Below, piece after piece: positions 27,180 through 37,912 of a stretch of 64,000 nt of DNA (the stretch's first letter is position 1; the number at the start of each line of letters is the position of its first letter). The notes below the pieces were generated by a model that was not told the DNA's origin, searched no databases, and saw only the letters and a list, made by a program, of their open reading frames with translations. Origin of the DNA: Massilia sp. Root335 (GTDB taxonomy: Bacteria; Pseudomonadota; Gammaproteobacteria; Burkholderiales; Burkholderiaceae_D); assembly GCF_001425685.1 (NCBI RefSeq), contig NZ_LMCY01000005.1:62271-126270 (forward strand), given 5' to 3'. The position numbers and the translations under genes were made by a program.

Positions 27180-27461
27180 ATGCTGCCCGATAACGAAGAC
27201 ACCCTGAAAGCGCACCTGAAAGCCCTGCACCGCAGTCTCGAGGAGCGGGGCGAGGTCGACGACGAACTGGAAATGCTGCTGCGCCAGCTCGATGGCGACA
27301 TCAAGCACGTACTCGACAGGCGCGCCCAGGACCCCGACGCGACGACGTACGGCCTGGCCTCGCGGACGCAGGAGCTGACGGCCCGGTTCGCCATCCGCCA
27401 TCCGCACCTGGAACCGGCCCTGCGCGAGCTCGGCAACATCCTGGCGAGCATGGGGATTTGA
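27180..27461 (+). CDS. DUF4404 family small protein
   Basis: 93 residues, mostly helical and acidic (LKAHLKALHRSLEERGEVDDE, then LLRQLDGDIKHVL, then FAIRHPHLEPALRELGNILASMGI), the layout of DUF4404. Start ATG at 27180. Function unknown in the family; size and charge suggest a cytoplasmic helper or adaptor. It sits alone between dcp and ygiQ. Confidence 0.8.
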   Translation: MLPDNEDTLKAHLKALHRSLEERGEVDDELEMLLRQLDGDIKHVLDRRAQDPDATTYGLASRTQELTARFAIRHPHLEPALRELGNILASMGI

Positions 27462-27538
27462 CACAAGCCATTGAAAATTAAGCCATTTTTACGACGATCG
27501 GCAGATTAATACAGCGTTTTCCGGTAAAATGCCGGCCA

Positions 27539-29815
<2,277 letters not shown>

Positions 29816-29819
29816 ACAC

Positions 29820-29893
29820 ACACCGGGGTCAGAGCCCGTTTTTTGGCAATAGCTCAAAAGCCATTGCCTAAATTCGGGCTCTGACCCCGGTGT
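29820..29893. repeat. Extragenic palindrome family 1 (GGGGTCAGAGCCC), full copy
   Basis: Perfect 19-bp arms ACACCGGGGTCAGAGCCCG at 29820 and its complement at 29875, enclosing a nested GGCAAT/ATTGCC stem. It fills the gap between convergent ygiQ and the AI-2E permease gene and may terminate both transcripts. Other copies are at 45509 (full) and 37513 (one arm). Confidence 0.9.
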
Positions 29894-29896
29894 TCT

Positions 29897-31033
29897 TTAT
29901 ACGCTCAGGTCGGCGCTCGCCTGCTTGTCCCGCAACCGGCGCGCATACCGGTGCCGCGCCCTGAGCCGCGGATTGGTCATGAGTCTGCCCATGGTCTCGC
30001 CGACCACCATCACGACGCCCAGCAGCGGCAGCACGAGCATCAGGCCGGCCACGCCGGACAGCGCGCCGCCGATGAAGATCATCAGCACCGTCACCAGGGG
30101 GTGGATGTGCAGGCTGCGGCCCAGGGTCAGCGGCATGAAGACGAAGTCGTCCAGCAGGCGGGCCAGGATGAAGACGACGATCGCGCCGTAGGCGATCAGC
30201 GGGTTGGCCGGGGCGTCCGTGGCGGCGACGACCACGACCATCATGCAGCCCACGATCGAGCCGACGAACGGCACCCACGCCAGCAGCGCGGAGATCAATC
30301 CCAGCACCAGCGGCGACGAGACGCCGATCACCCACAGGCCGAAGCCGAGCACGATGGTGTCCAGTACGGTCAGCCTCAGTAAGCCTTCGAAGTAGCGGCG
30401 TGCCGTCTGGTCGACCTGGTGCAGCAGGAACAATGTGCGTTCGAAATAAGCGTTCGGCACGGCGCGCGCGAGGAATTTTTTGAAGCGCAGGCCGTCGCGC
30501 AGGAAGAAGAAGGCGAGGAACGGGGCCAGCAGCAGCGACGGCAACCAGCCGGCCGCGCCCAGCAGGATGGACGTCAGGTGGCGCTGGGCGAAATTGTCCG
30601 TATAAGCCTTGAAGCGCTTGTTGACGATCGCGGTCAGGTGCATCTCGGCCAGGATGGGGAACTTGGCTTCCAGCAGCGTCATCGTGTTGCGCACGAAGGC
30701 GACGCCGCCGTCCAGGTACAGGGCGCCCGTCTTGTGCCAGCTGTCGGCGTCGCCGGGGGATGCGGTCCAGGTCATCGCCGCCATCAGCAGCAGGGCGCTG
30801 GCGCCGTAGAACACGGCGCACACGAGCGTGGCCGAGACGTTGCGGGTAAAACCGGCGCGCAGCAGCCGTTGCATCGGGCCAAGCAGGATGTAATACAAGA
30901 CGGTGCCGAGGATGAACGGCAGCACCAGCCACAGCATGTGTTCGAGCAGCACCAGCAGTAAACAGGTGATGCCGACGATGCCGATCCAGACGAACGGGCC
31001 GTTGCGCTCGTCGCGGAGGGGGGCGTGGATCAC
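29897..31033 (-). CDS. AI-2E transporter-family (PerM/YdiK-like) permease
   Basis: 378 residues, about eight membrane segments; segments such as LAPFLAFFFLRDG and FVGSIVGCMMV followed by a late GPLLGVVMVVGE-like stretch are typical of the AI-2E_transport family. Members export or import varied small molecules or ions, and the quorum-signal name is not safe to infer. The GTG start at 31033 overlaps the upstream gene's TGA by four bases (GTGA), so the two are co-translated. The C-terminus is basic and cytoplasmic. Confidence 0.85.
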   Translation of the reverse strand: MIHAPLRDERNGPFVWIGIVGITCLLLVLLEHMLWLVLPFILGTVLYYILLGPMQRLLRAGFTRNVSATLVCAVFYGASALLLMAAMTWTASPGDADSWHKTGALYLDGGVAFVRNTMTLLEAKFPILAEMHLTAIVNKRFKAYTDNFAQRHLTSILLGAAGWLPSLLLAPFLAFFFLRDGLRFKKFLARAVPNAYFERTLFLLHQVDQTARRYFEGLLRLTVLDTIVLGFGLWVIGVSSPLVLGLISALLAWVPFVGSIVGCMMVVVVAATDAPANPLIAYGAIVVFILARLLDDFVFMPLTLGRSLHIHPLVTVLMIFIGGALSGVAGLMLVLPLLGVVMVVGETMGRLMTNPRLRARHRYARRLRDKQASADLSV

Positions 31034-31512
31034 AGGGCCTCCACCTGGGCGTGGCCGTCGAGCCAGCCGCGCAGGCGCTGGCCGATGTGGCGCGCCAGTG
31101 CGAGCGAGATCTTGTAGCCGATCACGGCATCCGTTTCCATCAAGGCCAGGAAGTCGTCGCGGAAGAATACGGCCAGTTCGCAGGCGTCGAGGGCGCGTAC
31201 CTGGGCGCTGCGTGGCGAATTGTCCAGCAGGGCCAAGTCGCCGAAGAAACTGCCCGCTCCAAGGTCGCCGACTATCTGGCGGCCCCTGCTGTGGCTGCGG
31301 CTGATCTGCACGCGGCCACTCATCACCAGATACAGGGCCTGGCCCTCCTCGCCCTCGTCGAACACGATTTCGTCCGGCAGGTAGCGGCGTTCGTGCATGA
31401 GGCCGTCGACGAACTTGATTTCCAGGGGCTTGAGGGAACGGAACAGTGGCGTGTTCTGCAGCCGGAGCTGACGGGGGGACAACGTGTGCGATTTGAGGAA
31501 ACCAAAGATCAC
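31030..31512 (-). CDS. Cyclic nucleotide-binding domain protein
   Basis: 160 residues, GTG start at 31512 with GGAG six bases upstream. It is almost entirely one cNMP-binding beta-barrel: EIVFDEGEEGQALYLVMSGRVQ, GAGSFFGDLALLDNSPRSAQV (the phosphate-binding cassette, with the Arg of PRSAQ) and a closing helical region. No DNA-binding domain follows, so it should act as a sensor on its partner, most likely the AI-2E permease translated from the same mRNA (4-bp overlap). Confidence 0.88.
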   Translation of the reverse strand: MIFGFLKSHTLSPRQLRLQNTPLFRSLKPLEIKFVDGLMHERRYLPDEIVFDEGEEGQALYLVMSGRVQISRSHSRGRQIVGDLGAGSFFGDLALLDNSPRSAQVRALDACELAVFFRDDFLALMETDAVIGYKISLALARHIGQRLRGWLDGHAQVEAL

Positions 31513-31736
31513 GAAAGCTCCGGGACAATGCAGCAGAGTAGCTGTACGTCAATTATGAACGATTCATTTGTGCTTGCGCAGCTACTACGCAACGCTCGGC
31601 AATCACGGTGCATATCGCTCAACAGTTGATATGAATCATGCGTGCGCGCGATTGAAAAACGTGTAATATAATTCCTTTGGGAAATATTCCTTACATTAAT
31701 GGCATCATCTCACCACTTCCGACCAGGAGGAACCGA

Positions 31737-32891
31737 GTGATCGATATCCAGACCTTCATGCTGGCGCTTGGCGTCGGTAACACGGCGTTTGCCCTGCTGA
31801 TGGCGGGCTATATGCGCGGCGCCGTACCGAATCCCGCGTTGCGCACCTGGATGTGGGCGCGCCTGTCGTCCGGGCTGGCGCAGATCTGCTGCTGGATGGC
31901 GCCGCATGCCGGACTGCCCATCGCCGAGGAACTGGCCGCCTTCGGCTGGGTTGGCGGTGTCGCGCTGGAACTGGCGTCGTATTGCGTGTTCTTCGGGTTC
32001 CGCAACTGGCACCGGGTGCTTGCGCCGGCCGCCGTCGCGGCCCTGCTCATCGTCGCCGCCGCGGCGATGGCGCAGGCGTCGCGCGAGCAGATGACGCAGG
32101 TGGTGGCCGTGATCGTCGCCCTGTTCGCGTCCGGCGCCGCCGCCATCCTGCTGCGGCCCCAGGCCGACGCCCCGCTGCTGCAGCGTGTCATCGGCGCCAA
32201 CGATGCCCTGTTCGCCATCGCGATCTGGACCTGGATGGCCGTGGCCAACGGCGGCGTCGGCATGTTCGATGCGAATCCGGTGTATGGCTTTGCCTATCTG
32301 GCGAGCTATTTACTGATGATCGTCAATGGGTTCGGCTTCTTGTTGTTGTGTAAGCTCAAGGACGACCAGCGCATGCACCACCTGGCCACGATCGACGGCT
32401 TGACCGAGATGCTGAATCGCCGCGCCTTTTTCGAACGGGCCGAAAAGGCGCGCCAGCAGGCTGTGCGCCTGCGCAAGCCGATCGCGCTGATGATGCTCGA
32501 CCTCGACCATTTCAAACAGCTCAACGACGGCTTCGGCCATGCCTGCGGCGACGAGGCCCTGCGCCTGTTCGCCGACACCGCCCGCGCGCGCCTGCGCGAC
32601 AGCGACGTGATGGGCCGGCTGGGCGGCGAGGAATTCGCGCTGGCGATGCCGGGCACGTCGCTGGCGGGCGCGCAACACGCGGCGGAACGCCTGCGCGCCG
32701 CCGTCGCCGAGGCACCGGGACTGGCCTGCGCCGCGACCTATCGCATGACGGTCAGCATCGGCGTCGTGATGATCGATCCGAACGAGGAATTGACGGCCGC
32801 CCTGGCGCGCGCCGATCACGCCTTGTATGCGGCCAAGACGGGCGGACGCAACCGCGTCGAGATCGGCGGACCGCTCCTCAAGCGGGCCTGA
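31737..32891 (+). CDS. Diguanylate cyclase with N-terminal membrane domain
   Basis: 384 residues. The GTG at 31737 has AGGAGG six bases upstream, which beats upstream ATGs. Six or so hydrophobic segments (residues ~5-200) anchor it in the inner membrane. The C-terminal GGDEF domain is catalytically intact: DLDHFKQLNDGFGH binds GTP and metal, and GRLGGEEFALAMPG is the active-site motif. An RxxD inhibitory I-site (RDSD) sits five residues before GGEEF, so product inhibition by c-di-GMP is expected. It converts two GTP to c-di-GMP. The signal sensed by the membrane part is unknown. Confidence 0.9.
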   Translation: MIDIQTFMLALGVGNTAFALLMAGYMRGAVPNPALRTWMWARLSSGLAQICCWMAPHAGLPIAEELAAFGWVGGVALELASYCVFFGFRNWHRVLAPAAVAALLIVAAAAMAQASREQMTQVVAVIVALFASGAAAILLRPQADAPLLQRVIGANDALFAIAIWTWMAVANGGVGMFDANPVYGFAYLASYLLMIVNGFGFLLLCKLKDDQRMHHLATIDGLTEMLNRRAFFERAEKARQQAVRLRKPIALMMLDLDHFKQLNDGFGHACGDEALRLFADTARARLRDSDVMGRLGGEEFALAMPGTSLAGAQHAAERLRAAVAEAPGLACAATYRMTVSIGVVMIDPNEELTAALARADHALYAAKTGGRNRVEIGGPLLKRA

Positions 32892-32902
32892 ACCGCCGGC
32901 GT

Positions 32903-33535
32903 TCACAGCACACCGGGTTGCGCGTCCAGGTCGAGCGTGGCCGTGGGCGGGATGCGCAGGTCCAGGTGGCTCGTCAGCACGATGCAGCGGTTGTCCGCGT
33001 GCGCGCGGCGCGTCAATGCCGTCTCCAGCACGTCGACCGCCTGCACGTCCAGGCCGTTGAACGGTTCGTCCACCAGCAGCAGGCGCGCCGGCAGGGCGAG
33101 CGCCAGCGCCAGTTGCAGCTTCTTGTATTGGCCCAGCGACAGGCCCGCGACCGGCTGGCCGCCGATGTCGGCGATGTGAAAAGCGTCCAGGTGGCGGCCC
33201 AGTGCGTCGCGGTCGGCGTCGGCGTAGAGCGCCAGGTGCAGTTCGAGCCATTCGCGCGTCGTCAGCCAGTCCAGTGCCGGCGCTTCTCCGCCGCAATAAA
33301 AGCTCAGGCGCCGGTAGGCGAGCGCATCCGTTGCGCTGTCCAGGCCGTCCAGGCGGATGTGGCCGCGGCTTGGCGCCAGCGCGCCGCCCAGCAGTTTTAA
33401 TAATGTCGTCTTGCCGCGGCCGTTGCGGCCGCGCAGCCAGGTGAGGCCGGGGCCGAGCTGCAGGTTCAGCCCGACGAAGACGCTGCGCGTCGCAAAGTGA
33501 AAACCGAGGTTCTCGACGGCGACGGATGGACTCAT
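32903..33535 (-). CDS. ABC transporter ATP-binding protein (CcmA-like)
   Basis: 210 residues, a single ABC domain: Walker A GRNGRGKTT, signature LSLGQ (a variant of LSGGQ), Walker B LLLVDEPFNGLD and H-loop TSHLD. Small size resembles CcmA-type and multidrug exporter ATPases. The ATG at 33535 overlaps the membrane-gene stop (ATGA), which links the two as one transporter. An in-frame ATG also exists at 33541. Confidence 0.9.
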   Translation of the reverse strand: MSPSVAVENLGFHFATRSVFVGLNLQLGPGLTWLRGRNGRGKTTLLKLLGGALAPSRGHIRLDGLDSATDALAYRRLSFYCGGEAPALDWLTTREWLELHLALYADADRDALGRHLDAFHIADIGGQPVAGLSLGQYKKLQLALALALPARLLLVDEPFNGLDVQAVDVLETALTRRAHADNRCIVLTSHLDLRIPPTATLDLDAQPGVL

Positions 33536-34605
33536 TCCCATAATTTGCTTCCGGTGGCGCACAACAGCATGATGGCGAGCGCGACGAGCGCCATGCGGCC
33601 GCGTGCCGTGAAGGGAGGCGTCAGCACGAGCAGCGGCGCAATGCCCCAGGCCAATGCGAGGTAGAGGTGGCCGGCCGTGCCGTGCCACGCACCGGCCGCC
33701 GAGCCGATGCCGGTCAGCATGGCCAGCGCGGGCGTCAGGATCAGCAACGTCATGGCACGCGCGTGCCGGGCCAATGCGGCAACGTCGATGGGCCAGCCGG
33801 CCGCCGGCACCCGCACGCGTGCCAGCTGGGTCCGCAGCGCCTGGTCGGCGTCGTGCACGAGCAAGACCAGCAGGATGCTCGTCAGCACCGCGCCGAGCGC
33901 GCGCGGCATGGCCTGCGGCCCCATCATCCACAGCGCGGCGGCGCCGGCGGTGGCGGCCAGCAGCACGCACTGGCGCGCGCCGGCGATGGTGCCGCGCCAC
34001 AGCGGCAGCCAGAACAGCCGGCGCCACAGGTACAGCGCGCCGATGCGGGACGCGCGCGGGTGGGTGCCGGCAACGGCAACGGCCGGCGCCCGGTGCGCAG
34101 GTTGCGGGAGGCCGGCGCCGCGTACGAGCAGCACGGTGGCGCACGTCCAGGTCAGCAGGAAGGACAGCACGGTCCCGGCGACGGCGCGCGGCGGCGCCAG
34201 CCAGTCGGGACGTTGATACAACCAGACCGCCAGCGAGGCCACGTACGCGAGGCCCAGCGGCCCGGTCAACAGGGTGGCGACAACGGCGGAGGCGCGCAGC
34301 AGCAGGCCGGGCGGCACCGGCAACGGATGCAGCCACGCGCGCACGTGCGCGGGCATGACGCGGGACCGCAACAGCACGACGGGCAGGCTCATCGCGACAC
34401 CATGCAGGCACAGCAGGGGCAGGGCGAGCGGCAGCGGTTCGGCGGCCGCGAGCATCGCGGGCATGGCGGCAAAAGCGAGCAGGCCGACGAGGGTCGGACC
34501 CAGCACGAACATGACGATCTCGGCGGAGCCGCGCAGGCGCGCGGCCAGTTGCGCCAGGGCGTGGCGGGCGAGACGGAGACGGAACCGGGTGTAGGGATGC
34601 GTCAT
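33532..34605 (-). CDS. Multi-pass membrane protein, putative ABC permease partner
   Basis: 357 residues from ATG 34605 (MTHPYTRFRLRLARH) with about eight to ten hydrophobic segments. The gene precedes and overlaps the ATP-binding gene by four bases, so it most likely forms the membrane part of the same exporter. It lacks a clear match to a named permease family. Substrate unknown. No ribosome-binding site is obvious. A terminator and two tRNA genes lie just upstream on the same strand. Confidence 0.7.
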   Translation of the reverse strand: MTHPYTRFRLRLARHALAQLAARLRGSAEIVMFVLGPTLVGLLAFAAMPAMLAAAEPLPLALPLLCLHGVAMSLPVVLLRSRVMPAHVRAWLHPLPVPPGLLLRASAVVATLLTGPLGLAYVASLAVWLYQRPDWLAPPRAVAGTVLSFLLTWTCATVLLVRGAGLPQPAHRAPAVAVAGTHPRASRIGALYLWRRLFWLPLWRGTIAGARQCVLLAATAGAAALWMMGPQAMPRALGAVLTSILLVLLVHDADQALRTQLARVRVPAAGWPIDVAALARHARAMTLLILTPALAMLTGIGSAAGAWHGTAGHLYLALAWGIAPLLVLTPPFTARGRMALVALAIMLLCATGSKLWE

Positions 34606-34628
34606 CGATAGAGTAGGGAGATAAAACG

Positions 34629-34658
34629 AAAAAAGGTCCGACGAATCGGACCTTTTTT
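34629..34658. terminator. Bidirectional terminator downstream of tRNA-Asp
   Basis: AAAAAAGGTCCGA pairs with TCGGACCTTTTTT across a CGAA loop; T-rich on one side and A-rich on the other, so it can end transcription both ways. It would end the minus-strand tRNA transcript. Confidence 0.85.
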
Positions 34659-34666
34659 CTTGATAC

Positions 34667-34743
34667 TGGCGGAGCGGACGGGGCTCGAACCCGCGACCCC
34701 CGGCGTGACAGGCCGGTATTCTAACCAACTGAACTACCGCTCC
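34667..34743 (-). tRNA. tRNA-Asp (GUC)
   Basis: 77 nt including an encoded CCA. On the minus strand it starts GGAGCGGTAGTTCAG and has anticodon loop CTGTCAC (GTC), T-loop GGTTCGAGCC and acceptor CCGCTCC with G discriminator. The cloverleaf is complete. Confidence 0.95.
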
Positions 34744-34785
34744 GTTTACTCTGATCGGTTCTTCACTTTGCAAATTGCCGGAACC

Positions 34786-34861
34786 TGGTGGGCGCTGAGA
34801 GGCTCGAACTCCCGACCTAATCCTTGTAAGGGATCCGCTCTACCAACTGAGCTAAGCGCCC
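34786..34861 (-). tRNA. tRNA-Val (UAC)
   Basis: 76 nt including CCA. Minus-strand sequence starts GGGCGCTTAGCTCAG, anticodon loop CTTACAA (TAC), T-loop AGTTCGAGCC, acceptor GCGCCC with A discriminator. It precedes tRNA-Asp by 42 bp, and both likely share one transcript. Confidence 0.95.
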
Positions 34862-34916
34862 GTCACTTTGTTCCGGTTTCTTGCCAACGTTTGTCATCAC
34901 GTCCGAAGAGGCCCGA

Positions 34917-34946
34917 ATCATAGCGTATCCCTTCAAAAACGTGCAA
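34917..34946 (-). promoter_or_regulatory. Sigma-70 promoter of the tRNA operon
   Basis: On the minus strand TTGCAC (34946-34941), an 18-bp spacer, and TATGAT (34922-34917), followed by a GC-rich discriminator (CGGGCC) typical of stringently controlled stable-RNA promoters. Confidence 0.75.
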
Positions 34947-35214
34947 GGGTTTTTCAGAAAAAAGTGAACAGGAATGCAGCGTGCCACTTTCTCATATACA
35001 ACAAACTGTTGTAAGGATGTATGCGGCCGGCTGTATTCCTTGCATAAGGATATACACATAATCGACAATTGCCGTTTTACACGCCGGCAATATTTAGACA
35101 TCAACAACCAGGTGCGAGTTTGCCGAGGCCCACAGCCTGCCCTACCCGGGTGCCTCAGGAGAGACAGCGGAGACAACGCGGCAGTTTTTTTCACTCTTCC
35201 CTAGGAAAAACTCA
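34947..35214. other. AT-rich gap between tRNA promoter and TonB receptor
   Basis: About 270 bp with no gene. A possible promoter for the receptor is TTGCCG, 16-bp spacer, TATTTA near 35065-35095. No Fur box or riboswitch fold recognised. Confidence 0.4.
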
Positions 35215-37437
35215 ATGATCAAGATGTCCAAGATGCACAAGCGCGTCCTCGCCGCGCACGGCGCGCTGCTGGCGCTGGCCGCCGTACCCGGCGGCGCGGC
35301 CCTGGCCCAGACTGCGCAGGCGACCCAACTGCAGACGGTCACCGTGACCGCGCAGCGCCGTACCGAAAACATCAAGGAAGTACCGGTGTCCGTCACCGCC
35401 ATCAAGGGCGAAAAGCTGGACGTGCTCGTGTCCGGCGGCGCAGACATCCGCCTGCTGGCGGGTAAAACCCCCAGCCTGAACGTTGAGTCCTCGAACGGCC
35501 GCACGTTCCCGCGTTTCTATATCCGCGGCTACGGCAACACGGACTTTTCGGAATTCGCGTCGCAACCCGTGTCGCTGGTCTATGACGACATCGTCCAGGA
35601 AAACCCGATCCTCAAGGGCTTCCCGATCTTCGACCTGGCCGGCGTGGAAGTGCTGCGCGGCCCGCAGGGCACGCTGTTCGGCCGCAACACCCCGGCCGGC
35701 GTCGTGAAATTCGAATCCGAAAAGCCGAATTTTAAAAAGGTCGAGGGTTACTACAACCTGTCGTACGGCACTCACGGCACCACCAACGTCGAAGGCGCGG
35801 TCAACGTGCCGCTGTCGGACAAGTGGGCGATGCGCGTGTCGACCCTGCGCCAGCACCGCGACGACTTCGTCGACAACTACAGCGACATCGCGAAGACGAA
35901 CAAGACCGGCGAACTGGACGGCTACAACGAACACGCCGAACGCGTGCAATTCCTGTACAAGCCGGATACCACGTTCAGCGCCCTGTTCAACGTGCACCAG
36001 CGCACAACCACCGGCAGCGCCCGCCTGTTCCGCGCGAACCTGATCAAGAAGGGCACGAACGACATCGTCGACGGCTACGACCTCGACAGCATCGTCACCA
36101 ACGCCCAGAATTTCCAGAACCTCAAGACGAACGGCGCCAACGCCCGCATCACCTGGGACCTGGGTCCGGTCCTCTTCCACTCGATCACCGGTTACGAGTC
36201 GGTCGGCAATTACTACAGCCGCGGCGACATCGACGGCGGCACGCCGCAAGGCCCGGGCTTCATCCCGTTCCAGTCCGAGACGGGCGGCTTCATCGACGAC
36301 CTGAAGCAGTATTCGCAGGAATTCCGCGTCGAATCGAAGGATGCGGGCTCGCTGCACTGGCAGGCCGGCGTGTACTACTTCAAGGAAGACGTGACGGGCG
36401 GCAGCGACGGCTACAGCAGCGCCACCGGCGCCCGCACGTCGCGCCAGTCCAGCGAGCAGAACAACAAGGCCTGGGCCGCGTTCGGTTCGGTGATGTACAA
36501 CATCAACGACGCCCTGTCGGTGCGCGGCGGTATCCGCTACACGGACGACAAGAAGGACTTCCACACCGTCACCGCGATCGGCTTCACTCCGGTCGGCCCG
36601 AACAGCGTCGGCGAAAGCAAAGACAAAATCAACTGGGATCTGTCGAGCACGTACAAGCTGAATGCCGACGTGAACCTGTACGCCCGCATCGCGACCGGCT
36701 TCCGTGCCCCGAGCATCGCGCCGGCCTCGACCTTCGCTCCGGTGGGCATCACCGTCGCCGACGCCGAGACCATCACGTCGTACGAAGGCGGCATCAAGGC
36801 CGACCTGTTCGAGCGCCGTGCCCGTGTCGCGTTCTCGCTGTACGACTACGACGTCAAGAACCAGCAGCTGACCGTGGTCGGCGGCAACACCAACGTCACC
36901 AAGCTGATTAACGCGAAGAAGACCGAAGGCCGCGGCGCCGAATTCGACTTCGAAGGCCTCGTGACTCCGGACCTGCGCGTCGGCGCCAGTGCCTCGTACA
37001 ACTTCACGGAAATCCGTGACCCGAGCCTGTCGCTCAGCAAGTGCGCAGCTTGCACGATCACCGACCCGCTCAACGCCGCCGGCAACGTCGTGATCGACGG
37101 CAATCCGCTGCCCCAGGCACCGAAGTGGATCATGAACCTGAACGCCCGCTACAGCATGCCGGTGGGCGATGGCGAGTTCTACGTTTACACTGACTGGTCG
37201 TACCGTTCGAAGATCAATTTCTTCCTGTACGAAGCGAAAGAGTTTACGGGCAAGCCGCTGACGGAAGGCGGCCTGCGCCTGGGCTATATCTGGGCGGACG
37301 GCAAGTATGAAGTGGCCGCCTTCGGCCGCAACATCCTCGACCAGCGCCGCATCACCGGTGCGATCGACTTCAATAACCTGACGGGCTTCACCAACGAACC
37401 GCGCACCTACGGTGTTCAGTTCAAAGGCAACTTCTAA
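35215..37437 (+). CDS. TonB-dependent outer-membrane receptor
   Basis: 740 residues. ATG at 35215 is followed by a signal peptide (ending near ...ALA, about residue 31). Next come a TonB box-like stretch (TVTVTAQRR), the plug domain (VPVSVTAIKG, RGYGNTDFSEF, EVLRGPQGTLFGRNTPAG) and a beta-barrel ending in aromatic FKGNF. These receptors take up iron chelates, vitamins or sugars/peptides, driven by TonB-ExbBD. The ligand cannot be read from the sequence. It shows the Pfam order TonB plug plus barrel. A terminator follows 24 bp downstream. Confidence 0.92.
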   Translation: MIKMSKMHKRVLAAHGALLALAAVPGGAALAQTAQATQLQTVTVTAQRRTENIKEVPVSVTAIKGEKLDVLVSGGADIRLLAGKTPSLNVESSNGRTFPRFYIRGYGNTDFSEFASQPVSLVYDDIVQENPILKGFPIFDLAGVEVLRGPQGTLFGRNTPAGVVKFESEKPNFKKVEGYYNLSYGTHGTTNVEGAVNVPLSDKWAMRVSTLRQHRDDFVDNYSDIAKTNKTGELDGYNEHAERVQFLYKPDTTFSALFNVHQRTTTGSARLFRANLIKKGTNDIVDGYDLDSIVTNAQNFQNLKTNGANARITWDLGPVLFHSITGYESVGNYYSRGDIDGGTPQGPGFIPFQSETGGFIDDLKQYSQEFRVESKDAGSLHWQAGVYYFKEDVTGGSDGYSSATGARTSRQSSEQNNKAWAAFGSVMYNINDALSVRGGIRYTDDKKDFHTVTAIGFTPVGPNSVGESKDKINWDLSSTYKLNADVNLYARIATGFRAPSIAPASTFAPVGITVADAETITSYEGGIKADLFERRARVAFSLYDYDVKNQQLTVVGGNTNVTKLINAKKTEGRGAEFDFEGLVTPDLRVGASASYNFTEIRDPSLSLSKCAACTITDPLNAAGNVVIDGNPLPQAPKWIMNLNARYSMPVGDGEFYVYTDWSYRSKINFFLYEAKEFTGKPLTEGGLRLGYIWADGKYEVAAFGRNILDQRRITGAIDFNNLTGFTNEPRTYGVQFKGNF

Positions 37438-37460
37438 GGTTTAGCGAGTCGTTGGACAGA

Positions 37461-37490
37461 AAGGCCGCGAGCGATCGCGGCCTTTTTTTT
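37461..37490 (+). terminator. Rho-independent terminator after TonB receptor
   Basis: AAGGCCGCGA pairs with TCGCGGCCTT with a GCGA loop, followed by a run of T. Confidence 0.88.
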
Positions 37491-37512
37491 GCCCCAAAGA
37501 TTGTGCCAAAAA

Positions 37513-37528
37513 CCGGGCTCTGACCCCG
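37513..37528. repeat. Half copy of extragenic palindrome family 1
   Basis: CCGGGCTCTGACCCCG is one arm of the palindrome found complete at 29820 and 45509; the partner arm is missing here. Confidence 0.7.
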
Positions 37529-37912
37529 AATTGACGACTTCAGATCAAACTTGCGGAGAAGGTCGTGCGACACGATTGAGCTATCTCAACGCCCATAAAT
37601 TGGATCTGTGGGCAACGCCAGAAAGTCACCGTACATTGTTAATTCACGGGCAGTTTTATTGGCGATATCTTCTTCTGTTGAGTTCACATTTTTCCGAAGA
37701 ATCTAGGTTTTAGCGCTATCAGATCGGCGATGTGTTGTATAGACATCGAATTCAATTGTGAAATTTCTACACGGTTATTCCTTTCGCGCTAATCTGCCGT
37801 GTCCGCTTTCAGACGGGCAATCGGTGCTCACAAAATGACGCCGAACAACTAGATCTCAGGCAATCCTGCCTGCGGAAAATCAAACTTTTGTGTTTTTCTA
37901 AAAGGAATAAAC
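37529..37912. other. AT-rich upstream region of subtilase 1
   Basis: 384 bp, low GC relative to neighbours, with no credible gene. A short open frame reads here, but has no start signals or family features. It probably holds the promoter and leader of the S8 peptidase gene. Confidence 0.4.

Noticed and set aside
34667-34861. tRNA genes as integration site of a mobile element
   Set aside because: No integrase, no direct repeat of a tRNA end and no GC shift beside them.
37489-37713. Short open frame between TonB receptor and subtilase 1
   Set aside because: Begins inside the repeat half-copy, no ribosome-binding site, no recognised family.
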